64,000 bases of DNA from JAGVPT01 sp963717445 (GTDB lineage Bacteria; Bacteroidota; Ignavibacteria; UBA10030; UBA8401): positions 1,674,001-1,738,000 of the forward strand of contig OY970334.1 in NCBI GenBank assembly GCA_963717445.1, read 5' to 3'. The notes below the pieces were generated by a model. That model made no database searches. It saw only the letters and a list, made by a program, of their open reading frames with translations, and was not told the origin of the DNA. How positions within the stretch are numbered: position 1 is the stretch's first letter; each line of letters opens with the position of its first letter. Shown here one piece after another: positions 1 to 8,191 of the stretch. The position numbers and the translations under genes were made by a program.

Positions 1-180
1 GAAGGCCGGGTTAACGGACAAGGAATAGAACCCCTTTATGCCAACGCACCGAAAGCAGCAAAACAGGATCCAAAACTCTATCAACTTCTTGCTCTCATTG
101 ATGCGCTGAGAGTAGGCAGGGCAAGGGAACAGAACTTGGCCGTTGCCGAACTACAAAAAAGAATCGAACATCGTGAGTAA
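1..180 (+). CDS. C-terminal end of an unidentified gene, cut by the window edge
   Basis: An open frame runs from the first base to a TAA at 178-180 and gives 59 residues. It contains an amphipathic stretch reading LYQLLALIDALRVGRARE. This helical, arginine-rich tail resembles the ends of small winged-helix proteins that I recall being paired with nucleotidyltransferases, but the DNA-binding part lies outside the window, so this is only an inference. It overlaps the next gene: the GTG proposed as the nucleotidyltransferase start is at 173, inside its last codons, which points to translational coupling and a shared function. It could be the antitoxin or regulator half of a toxin-antitoxin-like pair. 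Confidence 0.5.
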   Translation, partial: EGRVNGQGIEPLYANAPKAAKQDPKLYQLLALIDALRVGRAREQNLAVAELQKRIEHRE

Positions 181-868
181 CCCAAGCGTTGAAATGCTGC
201 AGACTATTGCTGAAGGATTAGGTGATCTGAATTCACAAGTGGTTTTTGTCGGCGGAACGACGGCGGGTTTCTACGCCACAAATCCAGGAGCACCTGAGGC
301 CAGACCGACAGTGGATGTGGATTGCGTCGTAAAAATCGCATCGTACGCCAAGCAAGCGAATCTAGAGACAACGCTACGAAGGCTTGGATTCCAAAATGAT
401 CGATCTGAGGGCGCGCCGGTTTGTCGTTGGGAATTCCGGGGAATTAAAGTAGATATTATGCCTGTCGATCCTAGCATTTTAGGGTTTTCTAACAGGTGGT
501 ACGAAAACGGTCTTCAATTTGCCATTGAGTTAGAGTTACCCAACAAAAACAAGATACGGATATTCACCGCTCCCTACTTCATCGCGAGTAAGATTGAGGC
601 TTTCGAATCCCGGGGCAACCGCGATATGAGAACCAGTCCTGATTTCGAGGACATGATCTATGTTTTGGATAATAGGGATGAGATTGTTGACGAATTGAGA
701 ACGGTGGAAGGTTCATTGAGAAAATATGTGCAAAACTTCCTTAGTACACTTTTGGATAGCGCAGATTCCGATGAGGGCATCGCCGCCTCTCTACCGTACG
801 AAGCAGGTCAGGCTGGGATTAATCGAATCAAAAGAATTATGAGCGAAATAATCGCTGCCTCCACATAA
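173..868 (+). CDS. Nucleotidyltransferase-fold protein (AbiEii/MNT-like)
   Basis: The protein has the start of a nucleotidyltransferase fold: a VVFVGGTTAGFY segment, then a TVDVDCVV stretch with closely spaced acidic residues where the catalytic carboxylates normally lie, and a third candidate Asp in VDIMPVD. This is the pattern of AbiEii/MNT-type enzymes, many of which are toxins that transfer nucleotides to RNA or protein. The GG is followed by TT rather than the usual S, so activity is not certain. The longest frame opens with TTG at 143, but GTG at 173 overlaps the upstream stop (178-180) in a coupled arrangement and leaves a sensible N-terminus, so I prefer it (231 residues). The upstream overlapping gene may encode its antitoxin or DNA-binding partner. 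About 230 bases with no visible gene follow. Confidence 0.65.
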   Translation: MSNPSVEMLQTIAEGLGDLNSQVVFVGGTTAGFYATNPGAPEARPTVDVDCVVKIASYAKQANLETTLRRLGFQNDRSEGAPVCRWEFRGIKVDIMPVDPSILGFSNRWYENGLQFAIELELPNKNKIRIFTAPYFIASKIEAFESRGNRDMRTSPDFEDMIYVLDNRDEIVDELRTVEGSLRKYVQNFLSTLLDSADSDEGIAASLPYEAGQAGINRIKRIMSEIIAAST

Positions 869-1098
869 CCCTATAAAGTTCCAATCGGAAATGTCTGTAT
901 CAGTATTTTCTTCTTGAAAAAGAAAGAGAATCTTTTTATGATTCTTCAACAATAATCCATCAACGGTATACGTTCGGAAAGTTAGATAACGGAAAAGTGT
1001 AACAAGAAATCAATCCCAGGGAAAATCTTGAACGGTGAGCCCCGAGCTTTTCATCATTCCCTATCTAATACTAAAACATCAACCAACTGAGAAACGCC

Positions 1099-2004
1099 AT
1101 GAACTTTAGCGACCGCGGCCCCATGATAATGAAACTATTCGTTTCCGTCAGTTTACTTCTCTTTCTGCCCGCATCCCTCATAGCTCAAAGCGGGAAAGTA
1201 TTCGACGATTTATCGATGACTAGCAAGATCCTTAGAGGAGAACGGAAGTACGCAGTGTACCTGCCTCCCGATTATGAGACTTCGCAGCGCAGTTATCCGG
1301 TACTGTACTTGTTGCACGGAAGCGGGGATGATCAAACCGGGTGGGTACAATTCGGCGAAGTATTACACATTGCCGATAAGGCGATCAACGACGGTTCGGC
1401 AACGCCAATGATAATTGTTATGCCGGATGCAAACAGCGGACGGCGGGGCTATACCAACAAAATCGATGGAACATGGCAATATGAAGATTTTTTCTTCAAC
1501 GAATTCATTCCATACATTGAAAAAACGTATCGGATAAAGAGCGAAAAAAGATTTCGTGCCGTGGCGGGTCTTTCCATGGGAGGCTATGGCACTTTTCTCT
1601 ATGCGCTTCACCATCCCGAAATGTTCTCATCGGCATGCCCTCTCAGCGCGAGCACCGGTCCAATGCAACTGGAGGATACAAGAAAAAGCTTGCAGGACTT
1701 TTCTCAAACCAACGCTGATACTTCTATGCCTGACAGCCTTGTCGAAAAATACTATAGACGCAACAGCGTCATCTACCTCGTAAATAATATGCCGGATGAT
1801 CAGAAAAAAGCAGTCCGTTGGTACATCGATTGCGGAGACGACGATCATCTTTCCGAGGGAAATTCGTTGATTCATGTTGCAATGCTCAAAAAAGAAATCC
1901 CGCATGAATTCCGTACTCGCGATGGCGGTCATACCTGGACCTACTGGCGTGCTGCGTTGCCTGAGGTTTTGAGATTCGTCTCAGATGCGTTTCATCAATA
2001 TTGA
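1099..2004 (+). CDS. Secreted alpha/beta-hydrolase esterase (enterochelin esterase/CE1-like)
   Basis: This 301-residue protein starts with a signal peptide (hydrophobic core about residues 11-28, ending in LIAQ). The mature part has the esterase-D/CE1 layout: YAVYLPPDYE, then YPVLYLLHG for the oxyanion region, the nucleophile elbow GLSMGG with Ser159, an acidic loop CGDDDHLSEGN around residue 250, and a catalytic His at about 278 in GGHTW. Family members are acetyl-xylan or feruloyl esterases and related hydrolases, so removing ester decorations from hemicellulose is plausible, but the substrate cannot be read from the sequence. The ATG at 1099 is kept; later ATGs at 1123 and 1129 would still leave a signal peptide. 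It converges on the next gene, with a perfect hairpin at 2068-2100 between them. Confidence 0.8.
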   Translation: MNFSDRGPMIMKLFVSVSLLLFLPASLIAQSGKVFDDLSMTSKILRGERKYAVYLPPDYETSQRSYPVLYLLHGSGDDQTGWVQFGEVLHIADKAINDGSATPMIIVMPDANSGRRGYTNKIDGTWQYEDFFFNEFIPYIEKTYRIKSEKRFRAVAGLSMGGYGTFLYALHHPEMFSSACPLSASTGPMQLEDTRKSLQDFSQTNADTSMPDSLVEKYYRRNSVIYLVNNMPDDQKKAVRWYIDCGDDDHLSEGNSLIHVAMLKKEIPHEFRTRDGGHTWTYWRAALPEVLRFVSDAFHQY

Positions 2005-2067
2005 TTCGAACGGAGCTACTCGTTCCAAAGCTCTACTTGAAGGCGAAGTTTTGACAAGTGCAAACGG

Positions 2068-2100
2068 CAGCGCCCGACGTATATTGTAAATCGGGCGCTG
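2068..2100. terminator. Bidirectional hairpin between convergent genes
   Basis: The arms CAGCGCCCGA (2068-2077) and TCGGGCGCTG (2091-2100) are perfect 10-base complements around a 13-base loop. It lies between the 3' ends of two genes facing each other. There is no long T run on either side, so it may act as a weak terminator or as a transcript-end stabiliser. Confidence 0.55.
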
Positions 2101-2126
2101 AAGATTAATCATTATGTCAACGCAAT

Positions 2127-3800
2127 CTACTTCATCAGCACCATTTTCTTGACGCGATGATATGTTCCGGCACTCAACTCATAGATGTAAACACCACTCG
2201 AAAAGTTCCCCGCATCCCATCGAATCGAATGACTTCCGGCTGACTCTTCACCGTTCACGAGACGAGCGACTTCTCTTCCCAGTATATCGTACACTTTCAT
2301 CGTCACAAAACTGTTTACTGCTAACTGATAACTGATCACTGTCGACGGGTTAAATGGATTGGGATAATTTTGACCGAGCGAGTAGAATGCAGGAACGGTT
2401 CCCTCTCCTTTCACGCTCGTGGCCGCATCGGTCGGCAAAATTATCTGCCACAATTTTGGTGAGTTATTGCTGCTCTGTAAGCCGGTTTCAACCACATAGA
2501 GCGTGTCCCCCACCATTTCAATTCCGAGCGGAGAATTGAACCCGGTGACAAGTTTCGTGACACGGGCGGTATAACTTGTGTCATTCTTGGTGAGAGCAAT
2601 TTCCATGAGATTTTGGCTCGTGTCGCCAAGTGCGGTGATCAGCGAGCTGTTTGAGAAGCTGATAACAAACGCACCACCCTTCAGATCTCCCGCAAGGATA
2701 GAGTCCTTGTCGAAGACAATTCCATCGATTGAAAGATGCGGAGTGAATGTTGTGACCGTGATGCCGAGTTGGCTTGCATCTTTCACATCCCCGGTCGTCG
2801 TATCGCGAGACTTATCGGCATCCGGACCGACACTGGGAATCGGTTCGGTAAATGTTATGCTATCCGGCCGTGGGGGGTACGTGGAGTCTTCACTATAGGT
2901 TACGTAAAGGTCGCCACCGCCCCATGCATACGGACTCAAAAGAGGATCCGTATGCGGGTTGTATGGCGTGTATTGCTGTGGGGTATTATCGCCTCCAATA
3001 CGCCAAGGAAAACCATAATGATGCCCTTCACGAAGCCAGTTTAGCTCTTCAGGATCATCCCGGTCATCTGAATTTTCAGGTCCAAACAAATCTCCGTTTC
3101 CTGCATAAGCAAAATCGAATGTATTACGAATCCCTTCGGCAAAAAGATATCCGTTCGACCGAAGCCATTCCCGGTCATCCTGCAAAATAATATCATGCCC
3201 GCTTGTGGGCAATTTCCAAATAATTGAGGTAAGGCCTGCTTCCCGGTACCCGTTATGCAATTCGCCGTGGTCAGTAGCAGCCCCACTATTGACGTACAGG
3301 GAGTCCCCTGCGGGATTAAGAATGATACCGCTCACTCTATGATTATAGATATTGCCGTACCGGTATCCGACTGTTCGTGCTATGACACTCCATGTTCGAT
3401 TTTCACTTCCAGCAGTATCAGGAACCCCTTTTACCACGAGTGCAGTCCCAATGATTCCGGTCGAATCATTCCCGGTTAAATACATTGTTCCATCGGGTCC
3501 AAACGTAATTCCGAGAGGTGCGTTCACGCTGTCAACGGATGGTTGATAAACGGTTGTAAATGTTACCAAGCCGCCTGCGCCAAAATTGACTCGTTGGATG
3601 AGTCCATTGTTTTGAACAATATAAAGCCTGCCGGAAGCAGGATCGCGTTTAATTCGGACGGTGTTGCTGCCAACGATCCCTAATTGCTTGACTGATATAT
3701 CTGAACGTCGCGATTTTGGCTGTGCATTCAAGGAAGTGAAAAGAAGAGAAAAGAGTATTGGGAAAAAGTATATGAACTTTTTTAAGAGCGATAAGTACAT
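2127..3800 (-). CDS. PQQ-type sugar dehydrogenase-like beta-propeller with T9SS sorting domain
   Basis: The mature protein matches the glucose/sorbosone dehydrogenase propeller family: LGITFGPDGTMYLTGN near the N-terminus, GIRNTFDFAYAGNGDLFGPE in the middle, an EELNWLREGHHYGFPW segment, and NSPLGIEMVGDTLYVVETG late. Such proteins oxidise sugars using PQQ or are inactive propellers that bind glycans. A type A T9SS sorting domain (NYPNPFNPSTVISY through the terminal KKMVLMK) covers about the last 85 residues, so it should be exported to the cell surface or beyond. The open frame begins at 3818, but the ATG at 3800 has a GGAG 8 bases upstream and begins a normal signal peptide (YLSLLKKFIYFFPILFSLLF), so 3800 is chosen, giving 557 residues. 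Whether it uses PQQ needs the calcium- and cofactor-binding residues checked by alignment. Confidence 0.8.
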   Translation of the reverse strand: MYLSLLKKFIYFFPILFSLLFTSLNAQPKSRRSDISVKQLGIVGSNTVRIKRDPASGRLYIVQNNGLIQRVNFGAGGLVTFTTVYQPSVDSVNAPLGITFGPDGTMYLTGNDSTGIIGTALVVKGVPDTAGSENRTWSVIARTVGYRYGNIYNHRVSGIILNPAGDSLYVNSGAATDHGELHNGYREAGLTSIIWKLPTSGHDIILQDDREWLRSNGYLFAEGIRNTFDFAYAGNGDLFGPENSDDRDDPEELNWLREGHHYGFPWRIGGDNTPQQYTPYNPHTDPLLSPYAWGGGDLYVTYSEDSTYPPRPDSITFTEPIPSVGPDADKSRDTTTGDVKDASQLGITVTTFTPHLSIDGIVFDKDSILAGDLKGGAFVISFSNSSLITALGDTSQNLMEIALTKNDTSYTARVTKLVTGFNSPLGIEMVGDTLYVVETGLQSSNNSPKLWQIILPTDAATSVKGEGTVPAFYSLGQNYPNPFNPSTVISYQLAVNSFVTMKVYDILGREVARLVNGEESAGSHSIRWDAGNFSSGVYIYELSAGTYHRVKKMVLMK

Positions 3801-3880
3801 AGCAACGTCTCCATCCATTGTGAAATAACGGTGATTTATTAATACTGATGTTACGGCCGAGCACCCACAATATGATCCTT

Positions 3881-4070
3881 ATATCGCTCCTACGGATCTT
3901 CAGCGAGACGCCGGTTATTCGAACTACAAATATTTCGTCCCCCCGGGACTAAAAATCTATGAACATTTTAAGAATTGGAGCCGTTAGTAAAGCATCGATA
4001 GGAGCGAAATATTTGTAGCAATGCGCCAGTGCTGGTGACCAAGCCCCGTTAGGAGCAACATATCGAAATG
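3881..4070. repeat. Cluster of short inverted and direct repeats around a TAGGAGCGAAATATTTGTAG unit
   Basis: The clearest copy is TAGGAGCGAAATATTTGTAG at about 3999-4018. A diverged copy is inverted at 3922-3947 (CTACAAATATTTCGTCC), a short inverted one is at 3884-3895 (TCGCTCCTACGG), and a diverged direct copy is at about 4046-4066 (CCGTTAGGAGCAACATATCG). Such units look like intergenic palindromic repeats that fold in pairs. No function is claimed. Confidence 0.55.
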
Positions 4071-4203
4071 TTTTGGCCCTTTGCGCAGCATCGATTAATC
4101 AGTCGCTGACCTCCAACCGCAGGTTCAATCTCTACCTGGTCTGGGAGATGCCTTGCTTTAAATCATGAGTTGGCAAGTTACATTCGCGTGAAACATCATA
4201 CTT

Positions 4204-4240
4204 AAAGTGGTTTTCTTCATAAGAAAGCCACTTTATTTTT
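4204..4240 (+). terminator. AT-rich hairpin followed by a T run
   Basis: The arms 4204-4217 and 4221-4234 pair almost perfectly (AAAGTGG/CCACTTT plus TTTTCTT/AAGAAAG) around a 3-base loop and are followed by ATTTTT. This is a good intrinsic terminator shape on the plus strand, but no plus-strand gene precedes it, so it may end an unseen small transcript or belong to a decayed element. Confidence 0.5.
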
Positions 4241-4470
4241 AACATTATACGGGAGCTGTTCGTTCGACTCTCCAGCTTACCCGGCATAACGGTGCTTTGT
4301 CTCCCTGACAACGCTGCAACTTCTCTAATCCAGGGCATCTCCTAGCGTCTCGGGGGTTTTTTGATCTAAATCTATCATTACCTTCCAATTGTTCCCTTTA
4401 ATTATTTGCTTATGAATCAAATTTTCTGTAAGTATAACCTACCAACAGAACAAACGATTCTTGCTGATGC

Positions 4471-5070
4471 ATGGATAAAATCATAAAATATATCAGAGAT
4501 AGGGGTGGATTTGCGAGGATGAGCGAACTACGCGATGCTTCATTCCAGACAAGAGATATCGCAAAACTAGTTCAGCAAGGAAAAATTGAGAAGGTAAAAG
4601 CGGGCCTTTACAAACTTCCTGAAATCACGACTTCTATAAATATCAATGCAGGCCTTGTAGAAATCTCCCATGCAGTGCCCAAAGGTGTAATAGCTCTTGC
4701 ATCTGCTCTGGCACATTACGAGCTGACGACATTTGTCCCACCTGAGATTTATGTCGCTATTTCCATGTCGGATAAACCGCCAAAAATCGAGTATCCACCT
4801 GTTCGTTTCTTCTATTATCCGGAACAATTCTTTCGTGCAGGTATCGAAGTGATAAAAACATCCGCAGGTACAGTTCGTATGTATAACAGGGAAAAAACAA
4901 TTTGCGACATGTTCCGTTACAGGGACAGGCTCGGTGAGAATCTCGCGCTTGAAGCGCTTAAAAACTATCTTCGCCGGAAAGATTCTAACATAAAAAGGCT
5001 GTCGGAATATACCGTGATCTGTCGGGTTAAAACAATCGTGCTACCTTATATTAAAGCAATGATTACATGA
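4471..5070 (+). CDS. AbiEi-family antitoxin, apparently orphan
   Basis: This 199-residue protein fits the AbiEi antitoxin family of type IV toxin-antitoxin/abortive infection systems. An N-terminal winged helix (GGFARMSELRDASFQTRDI, KIEKVKAGLYKLP) is followed by the C-terminal domain with GVIALASALAHYELTTFVP, PPVRFFYYPEQFFRAGIEV and the characteristic YNREKTICDMFRYRDRLG. AbiEi normally binds its own promoter and counteracts the AbiEii nucleotidyltransferase encoded directly downstream. Here the stop overlaps an ATG in the ATGA arrangement expected for AbiEii, but that frame ends after 20 codons (5067-5129) and the next gene is unrelated. The antitoxin therefore appears to have lost its partner, unless the nucleotidyltransferase at 173-868 serves that role. 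Confidence 0.85.
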   Translation: MDKIIKYIRDRGGFARMSELRDASFQTRDIAKLVQQGKIEKVKAGLYKLPEITTSININAGLVEISHAVPKGVIALASALAHYELTTFVPPEIYVAISMSDKPPKIEYPPVRFFYYPEQFFRAGIEVIKTSAGTVRMYNREKTICDMFRYRDRLGENLALEALKNYLRRKDSNIKRLSEYTVICRVKTIVLPYIKAMIT

Positions 5071-5129
5071 GCCCAAAGCAAACAAAAGGCAAAATTGTCA
5101 CAAATAGAAGAATGAGATCCTGTCATTGA
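5067..5129 (+). pseudogene. Possible 5' remnant of an AbiEii partner gene
   Basis: An ATG overlapping the AbiEi stop (ATGA) opens a frame of only 20 codons reading MSPKQTKGKIVTNRRMRSCH. The position and coupling are those of a normal AbiEii gene, and the basic, polar N-terminus would fit one, but a stop appears after 20 codons and the downstream DNA encodes the DUF4062 protein. I read it as the edge of a deleted or replaced toxin gene. A chance short frame is the alternative. Confidence 0.35.
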
Positions 5130-5185
5130 GAAAAAAAGTCAGAAGGATTGTTAACGAAAATATTGCGAGGGGAAGAATAAAGGAT

Positions 5186-6878
5186 ATGCCGCAGCGACTT
5201 ATTTTTGTCTCAAGTGTTCAAAAAGAGCTTCAGCAGGAACGCTATGAAATAAGAGATTTTGTCAATGGCGATCCCCTGTTGAACAAACACTTCACTGTTT
5301 TTCTATTCGAGGATCTGCCGCCCAAAGATCGGCGGCCTGATGAGGTTTACCTCGACATGGTTCAGAAAAGCGATATCTATATCGGAATCTTTGGGAATCA
5401 ATACGGAGTAGCGGACGCGAACAACATCTCTCCGGTGGAAATAGAATACTGTTGTGCACGTGATAATTCCAAGGAACGAATCATTCTCATCAAAGATGCC
5501 GAAGCGTTTGCTCGTGATCCTCGAATGAATGAGTTGATTCAAAAGGCACAAAGTGAAGTCATTCGTAAAAAGTTTTCCAATATCACAGAGCTTATTGAAT
5601 CGGTCTATGCCGGGCTGGTAAATTATTTGGAAGAACGACATATCATCACCACCGATCCGTTCGATACTGCATTGAACACGGCGGCGGTCATGGACGATAT
5701 CGCCCCCGAAAAAGTCTTTTGGTTTTTAAAGAAAGCACGAGAAGAACGTGATTATCCTCTTTCAGAAAACACTCCGCCGGCGGATACACTTCGCCATCTC
5801 GATCTCATTCATGATGGTCATTTGAGGAACGGTGCCTTGTTATTGTTTGCAAAGCAGCTGCAAAAGTTTATTATTCAAGCAGAAACCAAATGCCTTCATT
5901 TTCATGGAACAACGGTTGCGAAACCGATTCCGTCGTATCAGATTTATAATGGAACCGTGTTTGATCAGGTTGACGCAGCAGTCGATTTCGTTCTTTCGAA
6001 GCTCAATCGCTCTGTGACGCCGCAAACGAATTCCCCGGCGAGCATCGTGGAGATACGAAATTCCCTATAAGGCAATCCGCGAGGCAATTGTGAACGCTGT
6101 TGCCCATCGCGACTATACCTCCAATGCCGCTATGCAGGTAATGGTCTTTGCAGATCGTGTCGAGGTCTGGAACCCCGGTTCATTACCTGCCGGATTAGTC
6201 CCCGAGTCTCTTCGCTCAGCTCATTCTTCCATTCCTAAAAATCTTCATCTGGCAACGCCTCTGTATCTCACGCATTATATCGAAAAGGCAGGCACTGGTA
6301 CGCTCGATATGATTGCGCTTTGCACAAAAGCAGAATTGCCCGAACCCGATTTCAAACAAGTGGGTAGCCAGTTTGTTGTAACACTCTGGCGCGATTGGCT
6401 GACAAATAAAGTTCTCGATTCATTCCACATGAATGATCGACAAAGAAATCTTATTGCATCTCTTAGAACGAAAAATCGAGTTTCTAACACAGAATACCAG
6501 GAATTGTTTGGCGTTGCAAAAAGAACAGCGCATCGGGATCTCGACTATTTAGTGAAGCAGCGAATTCTTAAAAGAACTGGACGTACAGGGAAAGGAACAT
6601 TTTACAGTTTGAATAAAGGGGTCACAAAGGTGCCAAAGGGGGCATCATCGAAACTGTTGGAAAAAAGCAGTGGGATTTCTAAAGGGGCCATAAAGGGGCC
6701 AAAGGGGCCATCGAAGAAGGCGCCGGGAAATGGGACTCTTATGGGACATTCAAAAAGGCCAAAAACCAAAGGGGCCATAAAGGGGTCAAAGGGGACATTG
6801 CGCCATGGTGCGACGAAGCTTTCCAAATCCCGTAAGCTTAAGCCTACAGTGCGAAAGGCAAAGAAGAAGAGTAAATGA
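5186..6878 (+). CDS. DUF4062 + RecG-like ATP-binding protein, broken by one frameshift
   Basis: The N-terminal half starts with RLIFVSSVQKELQQERYEI and continues through FLFEDLPPKDRRPDEVYLD and SDIYIGIFGNQYG, which is DUF4062, a domain found in signalling and defence-type NTPases. The second half contains AIREAIVNAVAHRDYTSN, DRVEVWNPGSLP and a C-terminal winged helix (NTEYQELFGVAKRTAHRDL), the RecG-like/HATPase_c_4 arrangement. The first frame ends at 6070 and the second begins before 6090. Removing one A at about 6053 joins them as VEYEIPYKAIREAIVNA, so a single-base insertion, real or an assembly error, splits one gene. ATG 5186 begins the domain cleanly; the frame could extend upstream to TTG 5126. 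The C-terminus is a long Lys/Gly-rich tail with repeated KGAIKG and KGPKG units (about 6611-6878), likely a nucleic-acid-binding or disordered tail. It lies in a defence-like neighbourhood. Confidence 0.75.
6611..6800 (+). repeat. Degenerate G-rich repeats encoding the Lys/Gly tail
   Basis: Units of the type AAAGGGGCCATAAAGGGGCC recur, most clearly at 6681-6710 and 6768-6795, with looser copies before and between them. They encode the basic KG-rich tail of the DUF4062/RecG-like protein. Expansion and contraction by slippage is likely. Confidence 0.6.
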
Positions 6879-7093
6879 GGCAGAGTCTAAGGGCTCGTAA
6901 AGGGCTCAAACGCCTCGTAAATAATTTCTCATGATGAACTTGAAAACATATTCTGAATATGTGCAATCCAAAGAAAAGCGGGTTGGAAAAGAATTGGTTC
7001 AATAAGCCATTAATGGCATCACCAAGCTTTTGGGGAGCCTATTAATAATTTTTACTATTGGTGGTTGAATTCACAAATAAGAGAAAATCTCAT

Positions 7094-7639
7094 ATGAATA
7101 AAAAAAATTCTAAGAGGAGAAGTCTTACAAGGAAAACACCATGGATAGATAACGCTTTTTCTATGGCAACTCTATATTCCATACTAACAGCAATGGTCGG
7201 TGTTCTTTTGGCAGTGATAATTCCAGACACTGAAATAAAGAATGATTGGCAATGGCCTATTGCATTGTTGGCCATCTCTTTTATTTGCTTCATTTGGGGA
7301 ACAGAGAAACTGAGCGATGCTCTAGACGAAGACGATGTCGATAAGTATCTTGCTTGGTTTGAGGTCTACAATTTTGGAGTTGTCATGATGTTTTTCGGAA
7401 TGGCTACTTACATCTGCTTGCATTATCATCTAGATTTTCGTGGCTTTGGTCTTATCGTTTTTGGAATCGCATTTTTTGCATCGTGGAAATGGGTAAAGGA
7501 TTTTATTGATTTAATTTGTTATAGCGATGAAAAATATGGCCAATATAGAAAAGAACTAAAAGGCAATTTGAAGCCCGAGCGAGACCCGGATTGGATAATG
7601 GAAATTTATCAATTTATTAGGCGAAAATTACATGGATAG
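7094..7639 (+). CDS. Small four-helix membrane protein, function unknown
   Basis: I do not recognise this 181-residue protein. It begins with a very basic stretch (MNKKNSKRRSLTRK) and has four predicted membrane segments at about residues 22-42, 53-70, 89-109 and 114-131, separated by an acidic loop EKLSDALDEDDVDKY, and ends in a charged cytoplasmic tail. The open frame starts at TTG 7058, but ATG 7094 has a GAGAAA purine run about 10 bases upstream and gives the normal basic start. It overlaps the next gene by 8 bases (7632-7639), so the two are almost certainly co-translated. The partner is a SET-domain protein; how the two work together is not known. Confidence 0.6.
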   Translation: MNKKNSKRRSLTRKTPWIDNAFSMATLYSILTAMVGVLLAVIIPDTEIKNDWQWPIALLAISFICFIWGTEKLSDALDEDDVDKYLAWFEVYNFGVVMMFFGMATYICLHYHLDFRGFGLIVFGIAFFASWKWVKDFIDLICYSDEKYGQYRKELKGNLKPERDPDWIMEIYQFIRRKLHG

Positions 7640-8174
7640 AGTAAAAACCTGCAAATTTAGAAACGTCACCGTTGAATTACGACCGTCAAAAATCGCGCCA
7701 AAGGGGGTCGGTGTATTTGCAATTGCAAAAATCAAAAGAGGTAAAAGAGTTTTTGAGGGAATTCGTTTAAAGTATTTTAAGCACCAGGTCTCGTGGTCCG
7801 TTTTTGATAACTTATCAAAGTCAACGCAAAAAAAAATCCTGGCTTTTTGCGTTGGCACTTCGCATGGATTTATCCCTCCCGACAATTGTGACTTCAATAA
7901 TCTTTCCATAGAATGGTATTTGAACCATTCTTGCGATGGAAATATTGGTTTTGATAGTGTTGGTGATTTTATAGCTATCAAAACTATTAACCCGGGAGAT
8001 GAATTGGCTTATGATTATGGGCTCGTCGAGTCTAATCCAAAATTCCGTATGCGTTGTGATTGTAAAGCAACTAGCTGTCGCAAAATTATCACTGGTAATG
8101 ATTGTCAAATATTGAGAAATAACCCTAAAAAATTAATGTTCATGCACCCATATTTGAAAAACTCTGCTCGCTAA
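7632..8174 (+). CDS. SET-domain protein-lysine methyltransferase-like protein
   Basis: This 180-residue protein carries the hallmarks of a SET domain: a KIAPKGVGVFAIAKIKRGKRVFEG entry segment, the cofactor-binding NHSCDGNIGF motif, the catalytic GDELAYDYG motif and a post-SET-like CDCKATSCR cysteine cluster that would bind zinc. SET enzymes transfer methyl groups from S-adenosylmethionine to lysines of proteins. The compact size, with little beyond SET and post-SET, is usual for bacterial members. It overlaps the preceding membrane-protein gene by 8 bases, so a membrane-associated substrate or regulator is possible. It is located in an accessory region next to defence-type genes. Its substrate is unknown. 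Confidence 0.8.
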   Translation: MDRVKTCKFRNVTVELRPSKIAPKGVGVFAIAKIKRGKRVFEGIRLKYFKHQVSWSVFDNLSKSTQKKILAFCVGTSHGFIPPDNCDFNNLSIEWYLNHSCDGNIGFDSVGDFIAIKTINPGDELAYDYGLVESNPKFRMRCDCKATSCRKIITGNDCQILRNNPKKLMFMHPYLKNSAR

Positions 8175-8191
8175 AAATCTTCCGTAATTTC

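Larger units (their letters stand above)
3801..4470. other. Intergenic region with dispersed repeats and hairpins, no supported gene
   Basis: About 670 bases lie between divergent genes. The first part holds a cluster of short repeats (3881-4070) and the second a long AT-rich hairpin (4204-4240). GGAGATGCC at 4143-4151 recurs inverted at 4336-4344, so the stretch 4143-4344 has matching ends. A weak 68-codon minus-strand frame (4132-4338) crosses the hairpin and resembles no protein I know, so it is not called. Confidence 0.6.

Noticed and set aside
4100..4345. Possible tRNA or tmRNA-like pieces (GTTCAATC, GTTCGACTC-like stretches)
   Set aside because: No acceptor stem, D-arm or anticodon arm can be paired around them; they cannot be folded into a tRNA by eye.
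6053..6053. Programmed ribosomal frameshifting as the explanation for the split DUF4062 gene
   Set aside because: There is no slippery heptamer and no downstream stem-loop or internal Shine-Dalgarno sequence at the site, and five other genes show similar single-base breaks.
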